A DNA stretch of 64,000 nt from Corydoras sp. C115 (lineage: Eukaryota > Chordata > Actinopteri > Siluriformes > Callichthyidae). Within the stretch, counting starts at the first letter, position 1, and each line of letters starts with the position of its first letter. The translations under genes and the position numbers were made by a program. Below are positions 11,436-21,990 of this stretch, piece after piece. The DNA is taken from positions 542,001 to 606,000 of the forward strand of contig JAFMOC010000420.1 in assembly GCA_019802505.1 (NCBI GenBank), in the 5' to 3' direction. The notes under the pieces were generated by a model. The model was given only the letters and a program-made list of their open reading frames with translations, did not search any database and was not told the DNA's origin.

Positions 11436-12640
11436 CCGGATTCATTTCTTTCACTCACTTCACCACCTCATTCTTTATATACCAGCAGTCAACCCCCCCA
11501 TTCTTACTGAACACACAAGCTCACACACACATACGCAACAACCTCAATTCAACCTCTCTCGTGCGTCCACGAGCCAAACAATGTCACACAAATGCAGCTG
11601 CTTTATTGCTGTATGCTGAGTTTGACTTAGACTCTATTTCAGTTACACCCGCGCGCACAGTGCTTTAACTTAATCAACTTTAAACAACATTAAACAAACA
11701 GTAATTTTGTTCTTAGGGATCCAACCTGCCAGAACAGTCCAAACGGTAACCAATTTCTGTCTCTGGGTTCCTAACACACACCCTCGCGCACACAAGCGTC
11801 TCCTTAAAACTATTTAAAATTATATCCGCTCTGCAGATGGGACTTGATCCCCCTGGGAGCAGTTCCACCAAGACTGAGCTTTAATTTACGGGTATTTTGG
11901 GACTTGAACCCAATCACCTTGACCGATTAACCTATTAAGACTTTAATTTACGGGTCTTTTGGGTCTTGAACCCAATCACCTTGACCAATTTACCTACCGA
12001 GACACTGTGTGGCTTTTGGGTCTTGAACCCAATCAACTTGCCAATTTACCTACCAGTACACTGTTTTTTTTTTTTTTGGAATTTACAAGCGTCCAACTCA
12101 CGTTTTGCACTCTGCAGGTGGGACTTGAACCCCCTGGGAGCAGTTCAACTCGTCGAGACGGGTCAGTCCGTGACTGTACCAACACAGGTACCCCGTTCGC
12201 CTCAGTAACGCAACTATGGGATCCTCTGGGACTTGAACCCACAGAATCCTCTGGTCATGACCTTATTAGTTTTAAGTTAAACCCAGCATTCAACAATTTT
12301 CCAATATTATGCAATACAATACAACACAATACAACGCAATACAATGCAATATACAAAGCCACAAAGCCTTGGAAGAAAACACTTCAACTCAAAACAACTT
12401 AAATTTAATTTACCATTCCAATTGTATTAATTTAATTCACATTCCAACTTAGGTTAACACACCACTCACATCTACATATAATCATTATTCATCTAAATAT
12501 AGGATCAAAAGGTCCTTACTTTATTGGCCGGCCTGTGAGTACCGCGTAAGCCTTATCGTTGGAATCATCAACCATTTATTCAATGGGATCAATTCTCTGC
12601 ATTGCAGTCCACGTCGTCTCCAACCATCCCTGCTACCAAC
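11290..12640. repeat. LTR-like or internal repeat region with T-arm-like motif array
   Basis: No coding gene recognised. Six copies of GGGWCTTGAACCC-type motifs occur at about 11839, 11899, 11959, 12019, 12119 and 12228; three of them fall in a ~60-base tandem unit (tttaatttacggg...ccaatcacc). Read on the minus strand the motif resembles a tRNA T-arm/B-box (GGGTTCAAGTCCC). The 12300-12350 stretch is a simple (AATAC)n-like run. The whole block is probably the LTR or leader of an unidentified retroelement. Confidence 0.35.
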
Positions 12641-12960
12641 TGTTAGGAAATCTCAATTTCCACGATGAACCTTTTTCTGGAGGAGTCGAAAAACCACAAT
12701 GCAGACTTTAGTAGATACTCGAATCAAGCGGTTTATTTAAGACAAACCAAGCTAAAAAGTGTGTTCTTCCAAACAAGCCCAAGACCGCGGTCGACTCAGA
12801 CTCTCGCACAGCAGCAAACCTCTCCCAGCCAGAGTCCAGAAGTCCAGTTTCTACCCCTATTTATCCTGAAAACCCACCCCTATCTCTGCTGTTCTCAGCT
12901 AGGTCGAGAGCATCTGAAAGGGGATCATACTGTCCTTTCTTCTAGGGGGGGTGTTGACAA
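12641..12960 (-). repeat. Probable LTR fragment
   Basis: Begins TGTTAGGAAATCTCAATTTC. A central segment (tgttcttccaaacaagccca, cagactctcgcacagcagc) recurs at 61998-62115 in diverged form. A TTTATTT run near 12733 would be a polyadenylation signal on the minus strand. Ends and target duplication were not resolved. Confidence 0.35.
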
Positions 12961-13149
12961 TTAGGCGTCTATGAGCCTCATTTACCAGGTCTGATGTCTC
13001 AGTTCCTGGAATGGATGTGCTGAACGTGCACATTTTAGGGGCGTATGTTTGGTTCAGGTCAGGCTGACAACCTGACTTTAACCGTCATTCGTTTATTCAA
13101 TCCACGCCTACCCCCCCCCCCCCCAGTCACCACGCATTCACATTTACTG

Positions 13150-13740
13150 AACTTTGAGCTGATGATCTGTTTGAAATTCCTTCAGCGTCCTTGGTCTCAC
13201 ATCGCCATAGACTTTGTTACCGATTTGCCCTCATCTCTTGGCAACACAGTCATTCTCATTGTGGTAGATCGCTTTTCTCGAGGGGTGAGATTTGTTCCCT
13301 TTCCAGCATTACCCACTGCTTTTCAAACTACTGAGTGTTTATTTCATCAGGTGTTTCGCCTCTTTGGAATACCAGAGGACATTGTCTTGGATCGGGGTAC
13401 GCAATTCACCTCTCGAGTTTGGACTGCATTCATGGAGAATCTCAGAGTCTCATGCAGTCTATCATCCAGATACCACCTGCAGTCTAATGGTCAGTGCAAG
13501 AGAGTGAACCAAGAACTAAGTAAATTTCTACAAATTTTTTGTCGTAACAATCAACAGGATTGGGACACCTACCTTGCCTGGGCTGAGATGGCACAAAACT
13601 CTCTTACTAGCTCCACTACTGGATTAACTCCATTTCAATGTATGTTCGGTTACCAACCCCCCGTTATGCCTTGGTCTGCTGAAAATTACGGGATTCCTGA
13701 TGTGATTCAAAGCTACAGTAACTGCTGTAGCTTTGAATAA
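13150..13740 (+). pseudogene. Gypsy integrase core fragment
   Basis: Open from 13045 to 13740. The recognisable part starts at ~13186 with RPWSHIAIDFVTDLPSSLGN (first catalytic Asp), then VLDRGTQFTSRVW (second Asp), then LQSNGQCKRVNQEL. In related elements the last motif is NGQxERxNQ with the catalytic Glu; here that position is Lys, so the catalytic triad is broken although the frame is open. It ends near 13740 at the start of a repeat block that belongs to the next LINE. No LTR is attached. Confidence 0.75.
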
Positions 13741-14340
13741 CCTGTTGTACATCGTAGATCTGCACATCGGCACCCCTAGAGTCACGGTAATACCCATATT
13801 TTATCCTAATCGTTGTTAAATTGAATTGTCTGTTTGGGCGTTCTTGTTGTTAGATATTAAAACTACTGTCAGTTAGTTAGGATATAACTGTATATAGAAT
13901 AACTGGTTTCAGTTCTAGTTTCGGTCTACTGCCTATTTGCACCTTGCGTTGAACGTGTGATTGTTCCAGAGGGGGCGTGTCCCGGTGGTAAACATTTAAA
14001 AGTCGGCAGTTTTCACTAAAAACTCAGAACAAGTCAGGCGTTTGTGTAGGAAGTAACTGCTGTAGCTTTAAATAACCTGTTGTACATCGTAGATCTGTTC
14101 ATCGGCACCCCCTAGAGTCACGGTAATACCCATATTTTATCCTAATCGTTGTTAAATTGAATAGTCTGTTTGAGTGTTCTTGTTGTGAGATATTAAAACT
14201 ACTGTCGGTTAGTTAGGATATTACTGTATATAGAATAACTGGTTTCAGTTCTAGTTTCGGTCTACTGCCTATTTGCACCTTGCGTTGAACGTCTGATTGT
14301 TCCGGAGGGGGTGTGACCTAGTTTCATCCGCGCTATTTAA
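13718..14340 (+). repeat. 335-bp tandem repeat, probable LINE 5' monomers
   Basis: A unit starting gtaactgctgtagcttt at 13718 recurs at 14053, with long near-identical blocks (gttgtacatcgtagatctg, ctaatcgttgttaaattgaa, tctagtttcggtctactgcc). The second unit ends at about 14310, then a TTTAAG-containing stretch leads to the ORF at 14587. Tandem 5' monomers are known promoters in several LINE families, so this may be the promoter region of the LINE downstream; that role is an inference. Confidence 0.7.
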
Positions 14341-14586
14341 GAATCGTTGATACGCTGACGCGACAGCTTCTTGTGTGAAGACTTATTCGTGTAAAGACCT
14401 GCGAGTCTACTTGCGCGAGTCCACCGACTAAGGACATCTCTAAGTAGTCAATCCATTTTCTTACCCATTCATACCTTTCTCTTCAGCATGTGTTTTAAGT
14501 TCATCCCTGTCATTTCCTCCTCACACAGACGCTCCTTTCCTCATAGGTGAAGGTGCACTCTTGCACACCTGTGAACTCAGCAGCAG

Positions 14587-15864
14587 GTGAATACAAGAGA
14601 GCCCTTCACGTTCTCTGCAGGACTATGGAATTGTCAGTCAGCCACCAAGAAATCTGATTTTATTCCCGCTTTTGCGGCTCATGCTGTTCTTGAGGTTTTA
14701 GCCCTCACTGAGACGTGGATTCGTCCCGAGAATTCCGCGACACCAGTTGCCCTTTCAACGAATTTCCACTTCTCTCACTCTCCTCGTATCGGCAAAAGAG
14801 GAGGTGGTACAGGTTTGCTTATTACCCACAAATGGAAATTCTCTCCTCTTACAATTTTATCAAACACTGTCTCATTAGAATTCCATGCACTGACAATCAC
14901 TGAACTGTTTAAATGTCATTTTCTTGTCATCTATCGTCCCCCAGGTCATCTAGATAACTTTGTCGAGGAATTCAATATGTTATTATCATCTCTCCCTGAT
15001 GATTGTCCACTTGTTGTCCTCTGCAATTTCAACATTCACTTAGACCGACCGTACGCAGCTGAGTTTCTTGATCTCATCTCCAGCCTGGACCTCCATCTAC
15101 TCCGCACCTCAGCTACCCACCGAGCTGGCAACCAGCTCGACCTCATCATGACGCACTCATGTCTCTCTTCGGACATACACATCACTCCACTTCATGAATC
15201 AGACCACTTCTTCATACAATTCTCTGTCTCTCTTCCACCTCCTCCCGTGATCATCAGTAAAACATCTCAGGTACGTCACAATCTTAGCGCTCTCTCTAAT
15301 ACACTCTTTGCTGACTTGGTTACAGATGCCCTTCCTAGCATCTGTAACTTCTTAACCCTTGACACCAACACTGCATCAAGCACATTCTGCTCCACCTTGG
15401 CTTCATGTCTTGACCAGATCTGTCCAAAATCCACCAGGAAAACACACAGTTCTCCGTCCAGTCCCTGGCTCATGGAGACGCTTCGGAAGCGACATACTTC
15501 TCTTCGTTCCACCGAAAGAAAATGGCGTAAGTCTGGTCTTTCTTCAGATTTAGAAACATACCAGTCCTCACTTGCCACTTTCTCAAAGGATGTAACTGCT
15601 GCTAAATCCTTATTCTTCCAGTCCAAGGTAACATGCATCTCAGAGGCCTGCACCTTATTCAGTACCTTCAACTCACTACTAACTCCTTCCTCTCCCCCTC
15701 CTAACACTTCTCTGTCAGCTGATGTCTTTGCAACTTTTTTTACAGAAAAGATTGAGGGCATCAGCAAACTCTTTCATACTCACCATTTCCGCAACACTAC
15801 ATCTCACACATCCAGCCATCCAACCCTCTCCTCCTTCTCCCCTGTCACAGAATCTGACATCTGA
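14587..15864 (+). pseudogene. LINE ORF2 endonuclease and RT N-terminus
   Basis: A 425-codon open stretch. The apurinic-like endonuclease shows GLWNCQSATKKSDFIPAF, ALTETWIRPEN, GGGTGLLIT, YRPPGHLDNFVEEF, and the late motifs NQLDLIMTHS and LHESDHFFIQFSV. The usual GDFN active-site motif reads CNFN here, so its Gly-Asp pair is lost. The linker has the ADVFATFFTEKIEGI signature common to fish L2-like elements. A stop at 15862 ends the frame; RT then continues at 15865-16148 and 17227-17815 in other frames (KPLLKKATLK, VESYRPVSLLPFLSKTLERV). Confidence 0.8.
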
Positions 15865-16148
15865 AAAATTCTTCTTGCCAGTAACCCAACTACTTGCCCC
15901 CTTGATTCCATCCCTTCCCGCCTTCTTCAATCCATCGCCTCCTCCATCACACCAGCTCTCATCATTAACTCCTCTCTCAAGTCTGGGACTTTTCCAAATT
16001 GTTTCAAACAGGCCATTGTCAAACCCCTACTCAAAAAAGCTACGCTCAAACCAAATTTGGTCGAGAGCTACAGACCTGTTTCTCTTTTACCTTTCCTGTC
16101 TAAAACACTTGAACGGGTGGTATCCACACAAGTCTCCAAATTTCTTAA

Positions 16149-17222
16149 CCCTCTCCAGGCAGGCGTTGCAGATTTGCAACAGCTAAATTTTAATTACTTA
16201 ATTACTACACATCCGTATTTCATGACCCTTTTTTTACTCAGATGTAACACTGCAGGACTTCGTTGTGCATTAGCAACAAACTATTTCCCACTAGCTCATC
16301 AGATGGCAGTGTTTGTCTCACTTCCAAAATGTCTGCCTCCTTTATGTCACTGACACACATTTTCTACTCATAAATTTCATGTAAGTATCACTACCAACCT
16401 TCATTAATTTGAAACCAATGCTGTACAAAATTAATCATGAATATATACAGTACATGTCAATTAGTAGATTTGATCTCCCCAGGGTTTTTCCCCAGGGACA
16501 GCTACATTTCAATGTTGCAGTTTTGCAGCATGTGGCCGGACAGGTACCAATGGATGCCACATGCTTTATTTGGTAGTTTGCCTATATTTTGAGCAACAGT
16601 TTATACTAGGGTTATTTTACTATCACACATATTTACTCATTACTTTGATGTGTCATTGAGGGTATATCCTATAGAAAATTAAATTATTTGGAGTGAAGTT
16701 ACAAACTATCAGAGGCAGATTACAGAATACTCTCTATGCAGGATTTGCAGTGCAGTTATGGCAGGCCGAAAAAGATTTTATTCAGTCAGGGAAGTCCTTG
16801 AGTTGGTTTGCATTCCTGATGGGGCCTTATCTGACACAGAATCCATTCCAGATGATACAATTGATGATCCAGATTTTGAGGAAACTCCTCAAAATCTCCT
16901 CAAAATTCATATACAAAGAGATCAAAAGTTATCTCTAATTTTGTTTTACAATTGTAATTTTTTGTTTTTTACTAATGGAATTTCTTTTTTGTTGTTATTT
17001 TGCCACTTTAAAGCACTTTGTAGCATTGTTTTGAATAAAGTCAGCATTCATATCATATTCAGTTTTCAGTGTTAATTTAAAACTCCGGGCCAATGTTGCA
17101 AAACTGCAACATTACAGAATTCATTGCACATGAAGGTCTCCTTCAAAAAATGGTCAGAATTGTATATTACTACCCCATATGATAATTTTCCCCAAATATC
17201 AGATTTTTCCTTTTACTAAAAC
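16149..17222 (+). mobile_element. TTAA-site insertion, probable decayed piggyBac
   Basis: Inserted in the LINE RT between TTAA at 16145-16148 and TTAA at 17223-17226. The left end starts CCCTCTCCAGGCAGGCGTTG, which fits piggyBac (CCYT start, TTAA target). Inside, 16758-16940 encodes MAGRKRFYSVREVLELV then an acidic segment (DTESIPDDTIDDPDFEE), resembling the N-terminus of piggyBac transposases. GTTGCA/TGCAAC palindromes recur at ~16165, 16512 and 17092. The right end lacks the expected complementary terminus, so it may be truncated. Confidence 0.6.
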
Positions 17223-17816
17223 TTAATCAGTCCGGTTTTAGATGTGGTCACTCCATAAAGACCGCATGGTTTCTCTTACCACTGCTATGCTGATGACACT
17301 CAGCTTCATCTGCCTTTTGCCCCTGACGACACCACCATCTCAAATTGGGTATCTGCCTGCCTCACCGACATATCTGTTTGGATGAAGGCCCGTCATCTCA
17401 AATTAAATTTAGAAAAGACAGAGCTTCTTATTATCCCAGCTAAACCCTCAATCCATCACCACCTGACCTTCCAAATTGATGGCTCCACAATCTCCCCAAC
17501 CTATTCGGTCCGGAACCTTGGTTTCACAATAGACTCCCACCTTAAACTCTCTGATCATGTTATCAAAACCGCCCGTTCCTGTAGATTCCTTCTTTACAAC
17601 ATAAAGAAGATCAGACCCTTTTTGACTGAACATGCTACCCAACTGCTTGTTCAAGCCCTAGTCCTATCCCAGCTTGATTATTGTAATGCACTACTTGCTG
17701 GTATCGCAGCTTCCACAATCAGACCTCTTCAACTAATTCAAAACTCTGCAGCCCGACTTGTGTTTAACCAGCCCAAGCGAACTCATGTCACTCCATTACT
17801 CACTTACCTCACATTT

Positions 17817-18606
17817 ACATATACATTTACATTTAGTCATTTAGCAGACGCTTTTATCCAAAGCGACTTACAAATGAGAACATTACAAGTCAGAAGTTAT
17901 GGAGAAAACCAACTATACTGTAAATTCATCAAACCTGATTGTTATTTGATGCTGCGGCCCCTCCCCCCCCCCCTTTTTTTTTTCCCTACAACAGGTATTT
18001 GTTAAAGAGATGCGTCTTCAGTGGTTTCTTAAAACTGTTTAGTGATTCTGCCTTACGGACAGAGTTGGGAAGAACGTTCCACCATTTTGCAGTGGTGAAC
18101 GCCACGGAGTGTGAATTAGCTCCTCGGTGAGGTGGAATCGTCAGGCGGCAATCATCACTGGAGCAAAGTGAACGAGTCGGAGTATATTTTGAAAAGATAG
18201 AGTGAAGGTAGGAGGGGGAAGATCCAGAAATGGTTCTGTATGCCAGAGTAAGTGACTTGTACTGAATGTGAGCAGCTACAGGGAGCCAATGGAGGCTTGG
18301 GCTTCCCTCTATTGGCTCCCTGTAGCTGCTCGCATTCAGTACAAGTCACTGACACTGACTATCTTTTCAAAAAATACTCCGACTTATTCACTTCGCTCCA
18401 GTGATGATTGCCACCTGGCGATCCCACCTCACCGAGGAGCTAATTCTCACTCCGTGGCGTTCACCCCTGCAAAATGGTGGAACGTTCTTCCCAGGTTTGA
18501 TGAATTTACAGTATAGTTGGTTTTCTCCATAAGTTCTGACTTGTAATGTTCTCATTTGTAAGTCGCTTTGGATAAAAGTGACTGCTAAATGACTAAATGT
18601 AAATGT
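17817..18606. repeat. Large imperfect inverted repeat at LINE 3' end
   Basis: The left arm (17817-~18300) is the reverse complement of the right arm (~18306-18606), centred near 18303. Matching pairs include CATTTAGTCATTTAGCAGAC with its complement at the far right, and gaacgttccaccattttgca with tgcaaaatggtggaacgttc. The left arm has ~150 extra bases including a poly-C/poly-T run. The right arm holds sense RT C-terminal code (YWLPVAARIQYKSLTLT, GANSHSVAFTPAKWWNVLP). The left arm is therefore an antisense copy of the same LINE 3' end. Confidence 0.85.
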
Positions 18607-18645
18607 AACTGCCACATACTGGACAGAGTAATTAATAATGCTTTT

Positions 18646-18843
18646 CATTCATTCATTCATTATCTCCCGCTTTATCCTCTATTAGGGTCGCGGTGGGGTT
18701 CCCCATGCCCATCCAGGGGAGAACGTCTCGGGCGCTGGGCAGATAGACTCAAGACAGGGTGCCAATCCATCGCTGGGCACACACTCACTCACACAGACAC
18801 TCTAAATGGGGCAATTTTGAGAATTCAATTGACTTGATCCATG
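18646..18843 (-). repeat. SINE, 3' part, reverse orientation
   Basis: Starts with CATT repeats and cgctttatcctctattaggg, includes cccatccaggggagaacgtc, and ends with caattgacttgatccatgtt, which is the reverse complement of the 3' half of the SINE at 1988. The tRNA-like head is absent. Confidence 0.8.
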
Positions 18844-19103
18844 TTTTTGGATGAATTTGCCTACTTGTGATTGAACTTTTAATGTCGTTAATTTAATTAC
18901 ACTGGCTCATGCTGGCCCAGCATGGGTTTTGAGTGGACATGCCAAAACACAGGCCGACCACAATGGGGAAAGCATGCATTAGCCCAGTTTGAGATTTGAC
19001 TGGGCATTTCAGTGTGTAGCAAAACAATTTTGGGCATTTAAAGTGTCTAACCCCATATTTGACACGTACTGTGTTTTGAATTCTGTAAATCAACATGTTG
19101 CAA

Positions 19104-19192
19104 CAGCTCCACTTCCTGTCTATGACTTCCTGAAAAAGTACTACCCTAAAACCTTAGCATTATTATAGAGCGTCATACAAACATGTTCAGAC
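19104..19192 (+). promoter_or_regulatory. Conserved upstream block of V2
   Basis: Contains CCACTTCCTGTCTATGACTT and CCTGAAAAAGTACTACCCTA, matching the V1 and V3 blocks. The similarity to V3 extends a further ~200 bases upstream (tactggcccagaatgggttt versus gctggcccagcatgggtttt). Confidence 0.5.
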
Positions 19193-19674
19193 ATGGCTCA
19201 ACTATGCAACTTACTGAATATTAGAAAGTGCATTCTACTGATTCTTTATTCAGCACTGGGTAATTAATTGTCATCAATTAATCAATGCTGTTAAAACTGA
19301 TGTAAATAGATATTAAGTCACATTTAAATAAATGCAAAAAATGTAATGTTTTTCTTTTCTCTTTATAACAGGTGGTTTTGCAGATTCAATTGAACCAACA
19401 GATATGAATTTGGTTAGTAAAGAAACAGATCCTGTAACTCTAAAATGTACATATGTTTCAAGCAGCAGTTATGTCTGGCTTTATTGGTTTAAACAAAATC
19501 AAAACAAAGAACCACAATATTTATTATTTAAAGGTGCAAAGTCCGAATCTAACGAACAGAATAAAGCTGACTATCGAATAGATGCACAAACCACTGATAC
19601 AACAAGTGAAATTATTATCCCTAGTCTAAAGCTTACAGATTCTGGTCTCTATCACTGTGCTATGAGAATAGTAG
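19193..19674 (+). CDS. T-cell receptor alpha/delta-type V segment (V2)
   Basis: Leader exon 19193-19259 (MAQLCNLLNIRKCILLILYS), intron 19260-19371, V exon 19372-19674, open throughout. Key residues are first Cys 19446-19448, core Trp 19485-19487, and second Cys 19656-19658 in DSGLYHCAMRIV. It differs from V1 and V3 at the start of the mature chain (GGFADS instead of GCF.D). It is nearly the same as V3 in protein and in both flanks, so it is a recent duplicate. Expected product: variable domain of a TCR chain on T cells. Alpha or delta cannot be decided here. Confidence 0.88.
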
Positions 19675-19712
19675 CCCAGTAATATAAAACATTGAAAGCC
19701 TATACAAAAACA
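19675..19712 (+). other. 23-type recombination signal of V2
   Basis: Heptamer CCCAGTA (19675-19681), 22-base spacer, nonamer ACAAAAACA (19704-19712). It has the same heptamer departure at position 2 as V1 and V3. Confidence 0.75.
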
Positions 19713-20595
19713 CCTGTACATGAATTTCTTCAAATCCACTACATGAAAGTAACTAAAAATTACCTATTATTTGTTATCATAAAACCACAGCAACACATAC
19801 ACAAGCACATGGGTGCCATTGCATACACACATACACATGTACAACTATACAATGGTACATGTATAGTGTGTTTTGAGTTTCAATTTTGGTTTACTTATTT
19901 AACTGTTTAGTCTTTATTACTCCACTCAGTTGAGTTAATTAACTGTCTTTTTGGTTCACGTTTCTAGTCAGGTGGTCTGCTTTAGTTATATGTTCATTGA
20001 TAAGTGATGTGTTCAAGGAACTTACACGACAAGTCAAATGACCATTTACATTCTCAGAAATATATATTTGTAACATAAGTGTAACATAAAACGAAGACGC
20101 GCACGGAAGACATGAAACCCCGGAACTAAATACCTAGACATATCCCACCACGTGCACAAAACCACCCAATGAACCCGCGAAGCTAATTAACTAAAATACC
20201 CACACGAGACAGCTAATCAACTAAACACAGGAACACAAACACAGAACCCAAACACAAACAAACGCCGAGAAACGGGTGCCCTAGGCACCTGTTACACTAC
20301 CCCCGCCCTTACGGTCGCGTAACGAGGGGACGCGACCAAGACAACCCAAAAAACAAACAGTCCTGGGGGGGTGGGAGGGGTCGTCCGCCCCTCCTGAGTC
20401 GGGCTAGGTAGGCGCCCTCCGGTGGACGCCCTCTGCGGGGGAGGCGTGTGACACGTCCATAAGTTCTGTGTCGTGGTGGACGCCCTCTGCGGGCGCGGTG
20501 TGGAAAGCGCCGTCTGCCGACGCAGAGCTGCGGACGCCCTCCGGCTGCGAGGTCAGGTGGACGCCCGTGGCGGATCAGGACAGGGCCACGCCCTC

Positions 20596-21990
20596 CTAAT
20601 GCGTGGTCCGGTGGCCGCCCCCGTCGGGCGAGGAATGAGCCATGCCTTCCAGCTGCGTGGTCCGGTGGCCGCCCACGTTGGGCGAGGAATGGGCCCCGCC
20701 CTCTTGCTGCGGGGTCAGGTGGACGCCCACGGGCGGCGTGGTCCGGAAGACGCCCCCTGGCGGCGTGGCGAGGCGGACGTCCCCTGGCGGTGTGGCGAGG
20801 CGGACGCCCCCTGGCGGCGGGACGTGCGGTGTGCGGCCCCTGCTGCTCGGGCTGGGCGGCGTGCGGCCCCTGCTGCTCGGGCTGGGCAGCGTGCGGCCCC
20901 TGCTGCTCGGGCTGGACGGCACGCGGACCCTTGACTTCGGGCTGGACGGCGCGCGGACCCTTGACTTCGGGCTGGACGGCGCGTGGACCCTTGACTTCGG
21001 GCTGGACGGCGCTCGGACCCTTGACTTCGGGCTGGACGGCGCGCGGACCCTTGACTTCGGGCTGGACGGCGCGCAGACCCTTGACTTTGGGCTGGACGGC
21101 GCGCGGACCCTTGACTTCGGGCTCGTGCGCTGGCTGGACCTCGGCAGGCACGCACGCTGGCTGGACCTCGGCGGGCACGCACGCAGGCAAGACCTCGGCG
21201 GGCACGCACGCTGGGCGGACCTCGGCGGGCACGCACGCTGGGCGGACCTCGGCGGGCACGCACGCTGGGCGGACCTCGGCGGGCACGCACGCTGGGCGGA
21301 CCTCGGCGGGCACGCACGCTGGCATGACCTCGGCCGGTACGCACGCTGGGCGGACCTCGGCGGGCACGCACGCTGGGCGGACCTCGGCGGGCAGGCACGC
21401 TGGCCTGACCTCGGCCGGCGCCTCGGGCTCTCCATCCTGCACATAGAAAACATAAACCCCCGCCGCAACGCCCACATGGACACAAACATGTCAGACATGG
21501 GGATGACAGACTGGTCATACGACACATAGGAGGACGGGGGACACAACACACTCACACACTCAGGCGGCGGCTCCGGTACCGCCCCCTCGCAGCGCGACCC
21601 AGACGCGGCACGGACCGGCGCGGTCGCGTCACGTGACTGCCCCGCAGTCCACGCTTCGCGCTCCGCAGCTGCGCTGTGCGCCTGCTGCGGCTTCACTCCA
21701 CGCCGTCGCCGCGCTCTGCGTCTGTGTCTCGCCACCGGGGGTTTAACAAACCGGACTGAACCCCCTGTCCAGAACTCCTCAGAGTTGCGGAGGGTGCGTA
21801 CGGGCAGAATATGCCCATACAGGTAAGATTCGCCCGCCTCGTCATCGGAAATCTGAACAATGTCCAGACCTTCCTCTGCGCAGAGCGCCTCAAACCCATA
21901 CCTCCACATCCATTCCTCATCGGAGTCGCTATACTCCCCCATCACGCTGTTTGAGCCGCTCCCCCGGCTCTGGGACGGCGGGCTCCGCAT
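20596..21990 (-). CDS. Element A tandem-repeat protein
   Basis: A 464-codon open frame. The N-terminal ~90 residues are non-repetitive and acidic, with GEYSDSDEEWMW, LCAEEGLDIVQ, and ISDDEAGESYLYGHILP, then RTLRNSEEFWTGG; element B has the same module and C a broken version. After a basic RRRARRRR stretch comes a repeat region: a 27-base unit (9 residues, RACPPRSAQ) at ~21130-21420, then 30-base units (10 residues, SSPKSRVRAP) at ~20925-21120, and another 30-base unit near 20820-20915. The unit lengths are multiples of three and stop-free, so overlapping frames are also open and the true C-terminal frame is uncertain (20309-21475 is open in another frame). No known domain recognised. Function unknown. 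Confidence 0.5.
   Translation of the reverse strand: MRSPPSQSRGSGSNSVMGEYSDSDEEWMWRYGFEALCAEEGLDIVQISDDEAGESYLYGHILPVRTLRNSEEFWTGGSVRFVKPPVARHRRRARRRRGVKPQQAHSAAAEREAWTAGQSRDATAPVRAASGSRCEGAVPEPPPECVSVLCPPSSYVSYDQSVIPMSDMFVSMWALRRGFMFSMCRMESPRRRPRSGQRACPPRSAQRACPPRSAQRAYRPRSCQRACPPRSAQRACPPRSAQRACPPRSAQRACPPRSAQRACPPRSCLRACPPRSSQRACLPRSSQRTSPKSRVRAPSSPKSRVCAPSSPKSRVRAPSSPKSRVRAPSSPKSRVHAPSSPKSRVRAPSSPKSRVRVPSSPSSRGRTLPSPSSRGRTPPSPSSRGRTPHVPPPGGVRLATPPGDVRLATPPGGVFRTTPPVGVHLTPQQEGGAHSSPNVGGHRTTQLEGMAHSSPDGGGHRTTH
20815..21420. repeat. Coding tandem arrays in element A
   Basis: Three consecutive arrays: about three 30-base units (gtgcggcccctgctgctcgg...), seven 30-base units (ttgacttcgggctggacggc...), and about ten 27-base units (ctgggcggacctcggcgggc...). 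Units are highly alike within each array, indicating recent expansion. Confidence 0.9.

Larger units (their letters stand above)
14340..18606 (+). mobile_element. L2/Maui-like LINE, interrupted and decayed
   Basis: Order: 5' region with tandem monomers, endonuclease 14587-15300, linker and RT start to 16148, an insertion at 16149-17222, RT continuing 17227-17815, and a rearranged 3' end that folds back on itself (17817-18606). A related copy at 33945-35840 lets the insertion and rearrangement be recognised. The 3' end carries the widespread fish string TTTAGCAGACGCTTTTATCC. Not capable of retrotransposition. Confidence 0.8.

Noticed and set aside
11959..12402. 147-codon ORF with GLEPNHL repeats
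   Set aside because: Translation of the T-arm-like motif array; no coding signature.
20815..21420. Direct repeats of 27-30 bases as a CRISPR array
   Set aside because: Units are contiguous with no unique spacers and the genome is eukaryotic; they are coding tandem repeats.
20642..21529. Long plus-strand ORF (295 codons) in element A
   Set aside because: It mirrors the tandem repeats on the opposite strand, lacks the conserved module, and is open only because the repeat units contain no stops in any frame.
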